DNA from: Calycina herbarum
Lineage: Eukaryota; Ascomycota; Leotiomycetes; Helotiales; Pezizellaceae
DNA: 64,000 nucleotides
Reading direction: 5' to 3'
Assembly (NCBI GenBank): GCA_001414485.1
Contig: LLEY01000084.1
Span: 186,001-250,000 of the forward strand
The notes below the pieces were generated by a model that did not search any database, was not told the origin of the DNA, and was given only the letters and a program-made list of their open reading frames with translations. The position numbers and the translations under genes are program-made. Shown here one piece after another: positions 34,440 through 46,605 of this stretch. Each line of letters opens with the position of its first letter. Position 1 is the stretch's first letter.

Positions 34440-36420
34440 TTTCTTAATAACTATCTAATAGAATCTTAAACCTAAGAAGCTTAAATTATCCTAGTTATCG
34501 AAGCTATTCGATTATCTAAACGAATAAACCGTAGTAAAGCTACAAAGCTATACAGAGTCTCTTATTCTATACTTACTAATAGAATAGCTAGTTAAACTAC
34601 TCTTAGCGAACACCGGCTAGTAAATTATAAAATAACTATAATAGAAGAGGAAGTAATTATTTAAAATATACTTAATCTAGATATAAGAGGATTTATGCCC
34701 TAGCTAGGTAGTGTAGAAGATATAGTAAATTATATACTCGAGTTATATAGAGAATAATACGTTAGAAAGAACTAGGTATAACGATTTATATAACGACGTC
34801 TAGAACTAAAGACGTGTTTTAATTATGTTTACGATTTCTAAAGAGCCTTATACGAAGATCCTAAGCTAATTAGTACGTAGTTTTAACTAGTAGAGAATAT
34901 ATAGGCGAAATATAGGATCTAAGACTATAATTTCTATAACTTTAATAAGACTGGTTTTATAATAGGTGTTATCTACGCTAGAATAGTTATTATACGCGCT
35001 AATCGACGTAGTAGAGGCAAGGCTGTCTAGCTAGGTAATCGGGAATAGACTATAGCAATTGTCTATATTAATAGAGAGGGTTTAAGTATCTCTTTATTCT
35101 TAGTAGTTTAAGAGAAAAATCACCTTACTAGTTAGTATACTAAGGGCGGTCTTCTTAATAACTAGGTTATTAAACTAACTAGTAATAGATAGACTAATAA
35201 TAAGATAGGCTTAGAATAGCTAGAATACTTCGATAAGTATACTCGTAGTTATATAAAAGAGCTATATCGAATATTAGTTCTAGATAGATATAAGAGTTAT
35301 AAATCAGTAGTATTCTAAGAGTATTATAAGTTATATAATATTATTACTCTTTACCTACCTCCTTATTCGTCTTATCTAACCTAGCTACTCGACGTTAAGT
35401 GTTTTAGTATTCTTAAACGTATATATAAGCGTTAAATCAAGACCTTTATTAAAGCTTATATAAACTATATTACTAAGATCGAGTTCTTTCTTACGTTTTA
35501 TATAGTCTATAACCAGTTAATAATAACCTAAAATGCTAAAGCTAGGTTCTATAAAGCTGGTCTAGTACCTTTAGTACCCTAGACTATAATCTTAAAGCTT
35601 AATATTAAGTTATAGACTCCTATACCTACCGGACCCCCCTCTGCCGACGCTACCCCTTAGGTCTCCTAGACTCCTCGTAACCCTTCTAAAGCTCTTTCGT
35701 AATCAACTCTTATTAAAGATTATATTACTTGTTACTAAGGAAGCTCTGTGATAGAACCATCAGGAATTGATCGGAATAATCGGAATTGGAATTGCCGAGT
35801 CTACGTGCCGAATGGGATACGATACGGATGTTGTTTCAGGATTTAGAATAGCCAGATGGCTCCGGACTTACTATTGTCCGAACCTCTTGTAAATAGCTGC
35901 CTCCTCTCTATCGGGAAAGACCAATTTAGTCTTTTCCTTCGTATCAGAGCCTAGTATTCGGATATGTCATTCTATCGAACGCACTTCTATATACCTCTTT
36001 TGTAGTATTATCCGTTTCGTGCCGTTATAAGCTCGCTAACACCTATTTTCTAGGTAATCGCTTTATTAGTAAAAGGTATAGAGTAATTAGCCTATAAGGT
36101 AACCCTCTTATTAGCTAAGGTCTATATACTTTAAACAGTAAATAAAGCCCTTAATAAACGCCGGAGAGCTAAAAATACCTATATCTAAGAAGGAGGTGTA
36201 CTTACTATAGAGGATATATAAGATAGATTAGCTTAGAAGAATATAGAGAAGCAGGTTCGATATAATAAGCGTTCTAGAGAGAGTAAAGAAGATGAAGAAT
36301 AAACGACTTAGCGACGTTATAGTACTTATAGAAAAACTAGTTATAATATATAGACGTGTTAAGAAGTTATAGATATATCTAGTTTATTAGATTCTAAGTA
36401 GTTTTAATTAATTTAATATA
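34440..36420 (+). pseudogene. CENP-B-HTH / DDE transposase relic of copy B
   Basis: Degraded pogo/Fot1 transposase. Readable through stops: the helix-turn-helix/CENP-B part with ILNLDIRGFMP-like and ELKTCF blocks near 34660-34830, IYNFNKTGFII (FDETGF in active relatives) near 34930, LGNRE-x-TIAI near 35030, LPPYSSYLT-x-LLDVKCFS (the HLLQPLDVGCF block) near 35350-35400, AGLVPL near 35560, and a C-terminal zinc-knuckle RRYSTYRKTSYN near 36315 in which Cys and Gly/His codons have become Tyr and Ser/Tyr. The 35747-36029 insertion splits the C-terminal part. Confidence 0.82.
35747..36029 (+). mobile_element. Non-RIPped 283-bp solo-LTR-like insertion
   Basis: Normal-composition sequence inside RIPped copy B. 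Begins TGTGATAGAACCATCAGG and ends GTGCCGTTATA, flanked by a perfect 5-bp direct repeat AGCTC at 35742-35746 and 36030-36034. Comparison with copy D, which has an uninterrupted GAAAGCTTACTAAT where this copy has GGAAGCTC...AGCTCGCTAAC, proves it is an insertion. A TG start and 5-bp duplication fit a solo LTR; the expected CA end reads TA. No coding potential and no other copy in the window. Strand is arbitrary. Confidence 0.75.
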
Positions 36421-39400
36421 TTATAGTAGTTTTATTATATTTTAAAGTAGTAGAGTAGGAAAAAATTTACAAGGTTCTAATAATTACGAGGTTCTAGTAT
36501 ACTACGTTATACTACTAAAATTATATATTTTATAAGTTATTCTATAATAACTAGGATTAAGTTATACTTAACTTCTGTTATTAGATCTTTAGATTTTAGT
36601 AGTTTAATAATAAAATCTATAGATATTAATTTCTAAGGTATTTATAGTATTAGAGTAGTATTTATCTATCTATAAAGAGTATAGTAGGAAACCTTATTTC
36701 TAGTATAAGTATTATATTCTACTATTACTTTCTTAACTATTATAAATAACTAATTAATATAGTAGTATTATCTTATTCTTTAGAGAGTTCTACGAATTCC
36801 TTAGTAGTCGTAAGCGGGTATAGTATAGTATTCTTATATAAATTCCTTTATATATAAGCTAAGGACCTATAATTTCCCTTTTATATACTAGTTATAACCT
36901 TTATATATATTCTAAATTTTATCTATCTAGATGTTGTTTATTACTACTATTTTATATATAGTAGGTACTAAGTCTCTATTCTTAAGAGTTTTTAAGATTA
37001 TAATCTTCTTATACTCTTTATTTCTCTTATATCTAGGTTTTTAGCTAAGAGTATTAGCTTAAGTATTTAACGTTCTTTTTATATATTAAATAATAATATT
37101 AAATCCTTCTAGTATCTCTAACTATCTAGCTAATTATTTAATCGTAAGTTCCTTAGTTATTATAAACGTTTTAAGGTTCTTATAGTTAAATAAAACTATA
37201 ACTAGGTATTTTACTAGCTATAAATAAATTCTCTAGTATTCTAAAGCTAATACTATAATAAGTAGTTCTTTATTAAAAATACTATAGTTTTATTATACTA
37301 GGTTAAATGTTTTAGAATAATATATAATAAGTATAAGTTTTCCTTTTTTATTTAGTTATAGGTAAATCGTACCTACTAATATATCTAAGACGTCTATTTC
37401 GATTATACTTAGCTTTTTTATATTAAAGTTATATAAAATAGGTTTTTCTATAAACCTTGCTTTAATCTTTTAAAAAGCGTTCTTAGCTTATTTATTCTAA
37501 ATAAATTTAATAGCTTTCTTAACTAGTATTATTATTAGTTTAGTAATCTTTATATAGTCTTATATAAATAGATAGTAAAAGTTTATAAATCTAAAGAAGG
37601 ACTAAATATCTTTTATATTCTCTAGTAATTTCTAGTTTAAGATATCTTAGATCTTTACTAGATTTATTTCTATTTTCTCTAAGCTAAATATCTATCTTAG
37701 GAAAAGTGTCTAAGTTACTTTAAACTCGTATTTTAAGAGTTTTAACTAAGAGTTTACTTTTATAAGTTATTATAAAACCTTTCTAATATATCTCTTATAT
37801 TCTTCTTCTTTTTCTAAGAAGATTAAGATATTATCTAAGTAATAAATTACTATTATTCTTAGAAGATCTCTTAAAATATTATTATTTTATCTCTAATATA
37901 TAGCTAGTATATTATAAAGTCTAAATAATATAACTATATATTTATAAAAGCTTAATAGTAAGGTAAATACTATCTTTTATTTATTTCTGGTTTTTATTTA
38001 TATAAGTCTATAAGCGTTTTATTAATCTAATTTCGTAAATCGTCCTACCTTACCTAACTTATCTTATAAGTATTAGCTAGGTAGTAGCGGATAAGCGTCC
38101 TTAACTATAGTATAATTTACTTCTTAATAATTAATATATACTCTCCTATCTAGGTTATCTTTCTTCTTAATAATAAGTATATTTAAGATAATTAGTAACT
38201 TAGATCTTTTAATATATCTCTTTTTAATACCTTTCTTTATATAACTCTTTATTCTCTATAGGCTTTTCTAGTTATATAACCGAAGCTTCTGCTTTAAGAG
38301 GTAATAACTCTCTTTTAATTTAATCTTATAATCTTATAAGTAATATTCTAGTAAAGCTTATAAGTCTTCTAGGTTTTCGAACAAAGCCTTAAATTCTCTA
38401 TACTATATAGGTATTTCGTTATTAGCTTCCTTACTAACCTGTAGAGGACCCTAAGTAAGGTGTCCTAGTACTTTAGAAGAGGTAGTACTAACCTTGTTCT
38501 AGCCTTATAGTTATAAATATAAACCTTTATATTTATATTAACTAAAAGTTATTATTCTAGCTTTCTAGTTAATTTCTAGATTATGTTCCTAAATCTATAA
38601 TATACTAAGTATTACTTCCTTACTTCCTATTTTAATAATATTAAATTATATATCTAAGTAGTGTTCTTCGATATTAATTCTTATTAGAATAGTTTACTAA
38701 TTAATAATCCTATTTTAATATATAACATCTGTTCTATTAACTACTCCTAGTTAATATAGTCTTATCTCTTTAATTAGAACGTTTAGCTTCTCTCGAGCTA
38801 TTAGGGAAATAAAGTTACTTATTACTTCTAAGTCTATTATAACTTATAATTTCTTTTCCTTTATTTCTATAGTTACTACTAACTATCTTTCTTCTAAAGT
38901 AGTATCTAACTTTGCTTTAATATATTAGACTTTAAAAGATCGATTTTCTTAATTATAATTTCGTCTTTCCTTATCTTTATACTATAGAAAGAATCTTACT
39001 CTTTTCTTATTAGTATATACTACCTTATATACTAATCTATATTCTAGGATTCCTATTATCCTAGGAATTCCTCTTATAAATTGTTTTAGTATTTGTCTAT
39101 AATTATATTAGATCTATTCGTAACTAGTTTCTATACTAGCTTCTATAGACTATAGCTCTCTTATATATAGATAATCTAAAGTAGCTTCTAGTATACTTAT
39201 CTCTGGTTTTATATAGTAAACCTTAAATATATAGTCTCTTGAATTCTTTTCTCTAATAGCCTAAATCTAGAACTAAGGAAAGAATACTACTTCTTCCTTA
39301 TCTAATAATACTACTTCGTATATCTAATAATATTCTACTATTCTAGTAGGTTCTAGTAAGATTCCTTTAAACTATTTCTATAATAACTAATCCGAGGTTA

Positions 39401-41307
39401 GACTTAGTTTATATTATATCTACTATACTATTATTTCTTAAACTGTTTCTATAAACTATAGTTCTCCTATTAATAGATAGTATAATTCTTCTAGTTCTAT
39501 CTTAGCCTATTTAGTAATATCGAGCTCTCTTTGCTCCTAGAATAGTATACTAAATAACTTTAATAAACCGTATTCTCTAAATACTATTCTATTCTTTCTA
39601 ATTAATATAACTATAATATATTACTTAAATTCTTTTAATATAACGTCTTTAGATACTATTCTATAAAATAGGGTTTTAATTCGTCTTTTAAATTCTGTTA
39701 GAACTTGCTATATCTATATACTAGTTTCTTCTAAAATATTATATACCTTTTATACGTCTCTAATCTTAGAATAAGTAGGTCTCTTAATCTATAGTTAGTT
39801 ATATATAGGTTTTTTATCCTTAATAGTTTCTTATCTAGTGATTAGACTAACTAGAGTTATTATTTTAGAGTTATTTCTTATAACTATATATATTATTAAA
39901 ATAGTTAGATTAACTCTCTATGTTATATAAGGACTCTAGAAGTCTAGTTTCTAGTTATTAATATATATTTATTGATTTCCTTGTTTAAAGGTTTTAAGGA
40001 AAACCTAAGTTTCTCTAACTTTAGAGTCTCTATTTCTTATTTCTCCTTCTAAACTAGAAGATAAATCTAATATCTCTAAAGAACTAGTTAATAGTAATAA
40101 TTCGTATTCTACTTAAAGAGGTTACTTAGATTCTATTACTAATTATATATTATAATATTCTTTAAGAAGTAGATCTCTATTATTATTAGTATCTTATATA
40201 CTACTAATTCCTTTATTATTTTTAATCTAGGTTCTATATCCTTATATCTTAAGCTCCTTATCTATAAGTTCTATATAATTAGTTAAGGCTACCTATTATT
40301 AAATAGTAGTATTGATTTGTTTCTTTCTCTTAGAGTCTTTCTTCTTATTATACTTATTTACTCTATAACCTAGAAGGCTATAATTATAATATAAGTTCTA
40401 CTTATATTAATAATTTCGCTCCTTCTAGGAAAGTTCTTCTTTCCTTAGAAAGGTTTTCCTCTATATAACGTTTGCCTCCTTACTATGTTTATTAGTATAA
40501 GAGTACTTCTACTTCTCTAACTCTTTACTCTTTTCCTTATATCTAGAGTTACTCTTTCTGAATTTATATAGGCGGTTATCTAGCTAGACGACTTCTTTAA
40601 TTATACTTATAATAGTTAAGAATTATATATTCTACTTAGCTATTTCCTTATAAATATATATCTTTAATCCTCTATAAAAGAGTTTTATAAGAGCAATAGT
40701 ATTCTATCTCAACTTTATTCTATAATATTAAAATTCATTAGTATAATCTATTACTAATCTAGTCTAGTATAATTCTAAAAGCTTATATATAGCTGTTTAA
40801 ATCGTATCGAAGTCTTTAAAGACTTTTCTAATAGTTATCTTAAATCCTCTCTAAGATTTAAATATAATCTTAGTTAATTTTATCTTTTTATCTTTATTCT
40901 TATTTTTAAAGAAGTCCTCTAAGTATAGCTAGGCCTATTCTAATACTAATCTCTTAAGATAGGAGATAGTAAAGATAGTTTATAAATTATAATTACCTTT
41001 AAACTTATTAGAGTTAAAGTTAAAGTAGATGTCTATCTAGAGAAGGAACAAGTCGAGTTCCTTTCACTTCCTATAATACGTATCTAGTATCTTAACTTTA
41101 ATAGATTTAAGTGCTTCGATCTTATAGAGCTCGGAGGCGTCTAGTATACTAATATTATCGTCGTTCCTAGTTAACTATATACCGGCAGGTGTTCTTCTAG
41201 TCACACTTCTAGATATTTCTACAACGTTAACTCGACTAGTATTTAAGCTAGCTACTGCAGGGGTTACTAGAGCTATAGCGACTGAACTTCTAAGTAGGTG
41301 CTTAAAG

Positions 41308-41753
41308 TATAACGAAACTTAAATAAACTAAATAAAGATGACTAAGTCTTAAAGGTTAGTATATAGATAAGAAGTATAGATATACTAGGTTATTTACTTA
41401 GAAGTGAACTCGTTACTTATATTAAAGATATTAAATAAGATAATAAGATTAATAACTAAAGTTAAGTACGAAGCTTCTATTTAATAGCAGACGTGCTAGT
41501 ATATATAGAATCCTCTATACTACCTAGATCCCTATATAAGCCTAGATCCCTAGATCTCTTTAGATCTCTTAAGAGATCTAAGAGGATCTATTATATAACT
41601 ACTAACGGTTATCTAATAGTAAGATCTTAGAATACCTAAATACCTTTATATTACTAATTCCCTCCTATATTACCTTCTATTTTCTAAATATCGTGCCTTG
41701 TCCTATTAGAGCGCTGTCTAGACTACTTATTATATATAACGTGATTCGTAACA
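41308..41753 (-). repeat. 5' LTR of the minus-strand Ty3-like element
   Basis: 446 bp; on + begins TATAACGAAACTT and ends GTGATTCGTAACA. Its outer (right) end is clearly better preserved (TATCGTGCCTTGTCC) than the matching inner end of the other LTR (TATTATATCTTATCC). Confidence 0.9.
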
Positions 41754-41758
41754 AGTAC

Positions 41759-42325
41759 GTGTCTACTATCGTCGATTACTACTAGTAGTAGAGGTTAATT
41801 CGTCTATCCTAGTATAGGTGTTCTAGTAGTAGAGCGTAGTAGATTAGTATAGAATACGTTATAAATCGATTCTAGTTTATAAAGTAGTTCTAGTTTATAC
41901 GTATAGGAGTTTATAGCTTAAAGTATATAAAAGAGACTAATATACTTAGCGTTAAACTTAGGAATTAGTTTAGCTAACTTAATATTCTAGGTACTAAGTA
42001 TAACTATATTCTCTACTTTATATACTAGAGCTAGTAATTAGTAGACGTTAGTAGCTTTCTCTATCTTATCTCTTAAGATAAGAAGGTTCGTATATAGAAG
42101 TACTAAGACGTCTCTTATCTTTATAACGAAGGTTATATTAGCAACTACGCTTTGAGAATCAGATATAGCTTAAGAAGAGCTAAAGCTTATATAAGAATAG
42201 TAACCGTTGTTTATAAAGAAGAGTAATATACCTATAGCTAAACTACGTACGTTCTTTAAAGCAAACTCGGCTAGAGATAAGAGCTAAACTTAATCCTCTT
42301 AAGTATAGTCGATATACTAGTAGAG
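41759..42325. other. AT-rich flank upstream of the second transposase relic
   Basis: Sequence between the LTR element and the solo LTR. The last ~130 bp (about 42200-42325) can be read as a degraded helix-turn-helix lead-in to the transposase continuing at 42788, so the solo LTR probably split that gene. The rest is unassigned. Confidence 0.4.
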
Positions 42326-42787
42326 TGTTACGAATTATATACTAGCACGTGAATAAGTGAAGTCTAGGCGATACTCTAATAGAATAAATACTATTATAAC
42401 TCTAAAAGGAAGAAGAGATTAAATATAAAAGAACATATAATCCTAAGGATCTTATTATAGTTATATCACGCGACTCGGTTAGGAGTAGTCAGGTGATAGA
42501 GTCTAGTTTTAAGAAGCCCTAGAAATAGAGTTAGACTCTATCTTTAGAACTTCTACTAAGTAAGACTCTAATATAAACGAAGGTTCTATATAAGACTAGC
42601 ACTTCTACTATTAAATAGAAGCTTCGTACTTAACTTTAGTTATTAATCTTATTATCTTATTTAATATCTTTAATATAAGTAATAAGTTCACTTCTAAGTA
42701 AACAACCTAGTATATCTATACTTCTTACTTATATACTAACCTTCGAGACTTAGTTATCTTTGTTTAGTTCGTTTAAGTTTCGTTATA
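42326..42787 (+). repeat. Solo LTR related to the Ty3-like elements
   Basis: 462 bp, begins TGTTACGAATTATA and ends GTTTCGTTATA. The last ~200 bp (TAGAAGCTTCGTACTTAACT and onward) match the R-U5 part of both full elements, but the U3 part differs. Flanks are TAGAG and CGAAG, which could be a 5-bp duplication of CGGAG after RIP transitions in both copies. No internal region follows, hence solo. Confidence 0.82.
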
Positions 42788-44240
42788 CGAAGCTAGAGAA
42801 GGAGGTAATAGTTAGATATATATTAGAGTTAGATTCGTAAGAGTTTTCGTCTATAAGAGATATAGTACGAGATATAGCTAATAATCTACTAAGAGAGTAC
42901 GACGGAAAGCTTATAAGTAAGAACTAGCTAGATAACTTTATTAAACGTATATCTAAGCTTAAAACTCGATAGAGTCGTTCTTATAATCGTTAGCAAGCTT
43001 TGACTAAGGATCTACGAGTTATTAGCTTATAGTTTACACTTATATAGTCTATTAAAGAGAAATATAGTATTTAAGATAAAGATATTTATAACTTTAACGA
43101 AAGTAGCTTTATAATAGAAGTTATTTCGTTCTAACTAGTTATTATAAGCTTAGAAACGCGTAAGAAGCGAAAGTAAGTTCAGCTAGGTAATCGCGAGTAA
43201 GTTATAATTATTTAGAGAGTTAATATAATAGAATAGGTAATTCTACTATTTATTATATTCGTAGACAAAGTACTTATTTCTTCCTAGTACTAAGATATAT
43301 ATATACTATACGATTAGGTAATTAAGGCTAGTAATAATAGCTAGATAAATAATAAGCTTAGAGTTATATAATTAAAGTATTTTAATAAATATATAAAAAT
43401 ATAAAATATAGAAAGATACTATTTATTAATTATTAATAGTTATAAAAGCTATAACTTACTCGAATTCTAGTAACTCTATAAAAACTTAAATATTATTACT
43501 TTTTATATACCTTTATACTTATCGTATCTACTATAGCTGCTTAATATAGTCTACTTCTTACTTTTAAAGCGAGCGTATAAAGCTAAGATATTAGGCTTAG
43601 TATATAATTATATTAATTATATTACTAAAGAAACCTTTTTTCTAGCGTTTAAAATAGCTTTTTATAAAGTATTTATAAAAGATAATATCTACGCGAGTTT
43701 TCAAGACGCTAGACTAGTCTTATATAACCTAGAAGCTATGTTATCGAAGCCTGATTTAAGACTCTATATACTAATACTAACGATACTAGAAAACACTCTA
43801 TAGATATCTAAAACACTAAGTAATATACGTGAAATAATAGCTTAATTAACACTTATTCGAGATCGGATTTAAAGATATTAAGACTTATTACCTAGTTCTA
43901 TTATTTAGTCTCTTAATTAACTTGAAAAAGACTCTACTAAAGTAATATATAATATAGTATTAATATATAAAGAAATCACTAGTCTTTATAAGATAACTAA
44001 GGCTATAACTAAGTATAAAAGTTATAAGAGAAAGTATATTAAGAGTTAAGAGATATTAACAGTAGATAAGATAGCTGATTTAATTACTTCTAAGGAAACT
44101 AGCGACTAGAAATAAGGTAAAGAGTCTAGGAAGAGAGTTCGCGTAGATAGGTACTATAGCCGTTGTAGTAAAACTAGGTATAATTCTCGTACTTATTAGA
44201 TAGAAATATTTAATATAGAAAATAGCGAAAGTTCTAAATA
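42788..44240 (+). pseudogene. Second pogo-like DDE transposase relic
   Basis: Degraded transposase distinct from copies A, B and D but of the same CENP-B/DDE family. Readable through stops: RYILELDS-like block at its start, NFIKRISKLKTR near 42940, DIYNFNESSFII near 43085, LGNREQVIIIQ near 43180, INSYKSYNLLEFQQLY near 43430 (DGHxSH block in relatives), FQDARLVLYN near 43700, and a C-terminal knuckle RYYSRCSKTRYNSRTY near 44150. The candidate right terminus (GCTTATAAAACACGT then TA) ends near 44362; the left end was not found, so boundaries of the parent element are open. Confidence 0.7.
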
Positions 44241-44627
44241 ATACTAAGTAGCTTCTATAGTTTAATAACTTTATATAGTATTAAGTATTTTATATTATAA
44301 TAATACTAGATTAAAAAAGTAGGCGACTTACTTAGATAGACGACTCGCTTATAAAACACGTTATATATTATAATTAGCTTAAAATCTTTAATACTAAGAT
44401 TACTAGTAGAGTCTAATATTATTAATAAATTATACTTTAGTATATAACGTAGTTTATTAGTAAGTCGATTATATTAGTAAGTTAATTACTAAAAATATAT
44501 ATAAAAAACGTCTATATAACTCTAGTAAAAATCTATAATTCTTAATAAAAATTAATAAAATTAAAAACCTTACTTTATTACTATATATATAAATAATATT
44601 AGAAATCTTAGATATTAACTAATTATA

Positions 44628-46488
44628 ACATAGTATACTAGAATCTTATAATTATTAGAATCTTATAAATTTTTTCCTACTCTACTACTTTAAAATATAA
44701 TAAAACTACTATAATATATTAAATTAATTAAAACTACTTAGAATCTAATAAACTAGATATATCTATAACTTCTTAATATATCTATGTATTATAACTAGTT
44801 TTTCTATAAGTACTATAACGTCGCTAAGTCGTTTATCTTTTATCTTCTCTACTCTCTCTAAAGCGCTTATTACGTCGAACCTACTTCTCTATATTCTTCT
44901 AAGCTAATTAGTTTTATATATCCTCTATAGTAAGTGTACCTTCTTCTTAGATATAGGTATTTTTAGCTCTCTAGCGTTTACTAAGAGCTTTATTTACTAT
45001 TTAAAGTATATAGACCTAGGCTAATAAGAGAGTTATCTTATAAGCTAATCGTTTTATACCTTTTACTAATAAAGCGATTATCTAGAAAATAAGTATTAGT
45101 AAGCTTTCTTAGTAATAAGTAATATAATCCTTAATAAGAGTTAATTACGAAAGAGCTTTAGAAGAGTTATAAGAAGTCTAGGAGACCTAAGAAGTAGCGT
45201 CGGTAGAGAGAAGTCTAGTAGGTATAGGAGTCTATAACTTAATATTAAGCTTTAAGATTATAGTCTAGGGTTCTAGAGGTACTAGACCCGCTCTATAGAA
45301 CCTAGCTTTAGTGTTTTAGGTTATTATTAACTAGTTATAGACTATATAAAACGTAAGAAAGAACTTAACCTTAGTAATATAGTTTATATAAGCCTTAATA
45401 AAGGTCTTGATTTAACGCTTATATATATGTTTAAGAATACTAAAACACTTAACGTCGAGTAGCTAGGTTAGATAAGACGAATAAGGAGGTAAGTAAAGAG
45501 TAATAATATTATATAACTTATAATACTCTTAGAATACTACTGATTTATAACTCTTATATCTATCTAGAACTAATATTTAATATAGCTCTTTTATATAACT
45601 ATAAGTATACTTATTAAAGTGTTCTAGCTATTCTAAGCCTATCTTATTATTAGTCTATCTATTACTAGTTAGTTTAATAACCTAGTTATTAGGAAGACTA
45701 CTCTTAGTATATTAACTAGTAAGATGATTTTTCTCTTAAACTACTAAGAATAAAGAGATACTTAAACTCTCTCTATTAATATAGATAATTACTATAGTTT
45801 ATTCTCGATTACCTAGCTAGATAGCCTTATCTCTACTACGTTAATTAGTATATATAATAACTATTCTAGTATAGATAACATCTATTATAAAACCAGTCTT
45901 ATTAAAGTTATAGAAATCGTAGTCTTAGATCTTATATTTCGTTTATATATTCTCTACTAGTTAAAACCACGTACTAATTAGCTTAGGATCTTCGTATAAA
46001 GCCTTTTAGAAATCGTAAACACGATTAAAACACGTCTTTAGTTCTAGACGTTGTTATATAAATCGTTATACCTAGTTCTTTCTAATATATTATCCTTTAT
46101 ATAACTCGAGTATATAATTTACTATATCTTCTATACTACCTAGCTAGGGCGTAAATCCTCTTATATCTAGATTAAGTATATTTTAAATAATTACCTTCTC
46201 TTCTATTATAGTTATTTTATAATTTACTAGCTAGCGTTTACTAAGAGTAGTTTAACTAGCTATTCTATTAGTAAGTGTAGAATAAGAGACTCTATATAGC
46301 TTTATAGCTTTACTACGGTTTATTTGTTTAGATAATCGAATAGCTTTAATAGCTAGGATAATTTAAGCTTCTTAGGTTTAAGATTCTATTAAATAGTTAT
46401 TAAGAAAACATGTATTAAAGTTAAAGATAGTAGAGTAGGGAAAAAATTCACAAGGTTCTAATAATTACAAGGTCCTAGTATACTACGT
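44628..46488 (-). mobile_element. Pogo/Fot1-type element, copy D
   Basis: Uninterrupted 1,861-bp copy in minus orientation. Left end ACATAGTATACTAGAATC, right end (other strand) ACGTAGTATACTAGGACC, TA on both sides (44626-44627, 46489-46490). Internally homologous to copy B in reverse, for example the degraded stretch around 45230-45300 that matches 35540-35620. The transposase is heavily mutated on the minus strand. This copy defines the canonical length. Confidence 0.9.
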
Positions 46489-46605
46489 TAATAGCTAAGT
46501 TATTAAAAAAATTAAAAAAAATCTATAAATATAAAAGTAATTTTAAGCGAATCGTTAGTTATAGCTAGTAAGCGTTTAAAAATTTTAATATTACTTATTT
46601 ATATA

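Larger units (their letters stand above)
34359..36507 (+). mobile_element. Pogo/Fot1-type element, copy B, carrying a 283-bp insertion
   Basis: Terminal repeats ACGTAGTATACTAGGACCTT (left) and, on the other strand, ACGTAGTATACTAGAACCTC (right), flanked by TA at 34357-34358 and 36508-36509. Gross length 2,149 bp; removing the 283-bp insertion and one 5-bp duplication gives 1,861 bp, identical to copy D. It lies in the integrase region of the minus-strand LTR element. Plus-strand reading gives a degraded DDE transposase. Confidence 0.9.
32800..41250 (-). pseudogene. gag-pol relic of the minus-strand Ty3-like element, interrupted
   Basis: Minus-strand degraded polyprotein homologous to the plus-strand copy. 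Seen: chromodomain at about 33440-33620; integrase split by the pogo copy B at 34359-36507; the reverse transcriptase site YYLDNIL at about 37824-37844; a zinc knuckle with Cys codons changed to Tyr at about 40365-40410. Numerous stops in every domain, so no protein can be made. Confidence 0.8.
32331..41753 (-). mobile_element. Full-length Ty3/gypsy LTR retrotransposon, minus strand, with nested pogo element
   Basis: 9,423 bp in all, with 446-bp LTRs and a perfect 5-bp target duplication AGTAC (32326-32330 and 41754-41758). Subtracting the nested pogo copy B and its TA leaves about 7,272 bp. The polypurine tract (CTATCCCCTTCTT read on +) lies at 32777-32789 next to the 3' LTR, as in the plus-strand element. 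Compared with that relative it carries about 500 bp more between the zinc knuckle (about 40365-40410) and the reverse transcriptase site. Strongly RIPped. Confidence 0.92.
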
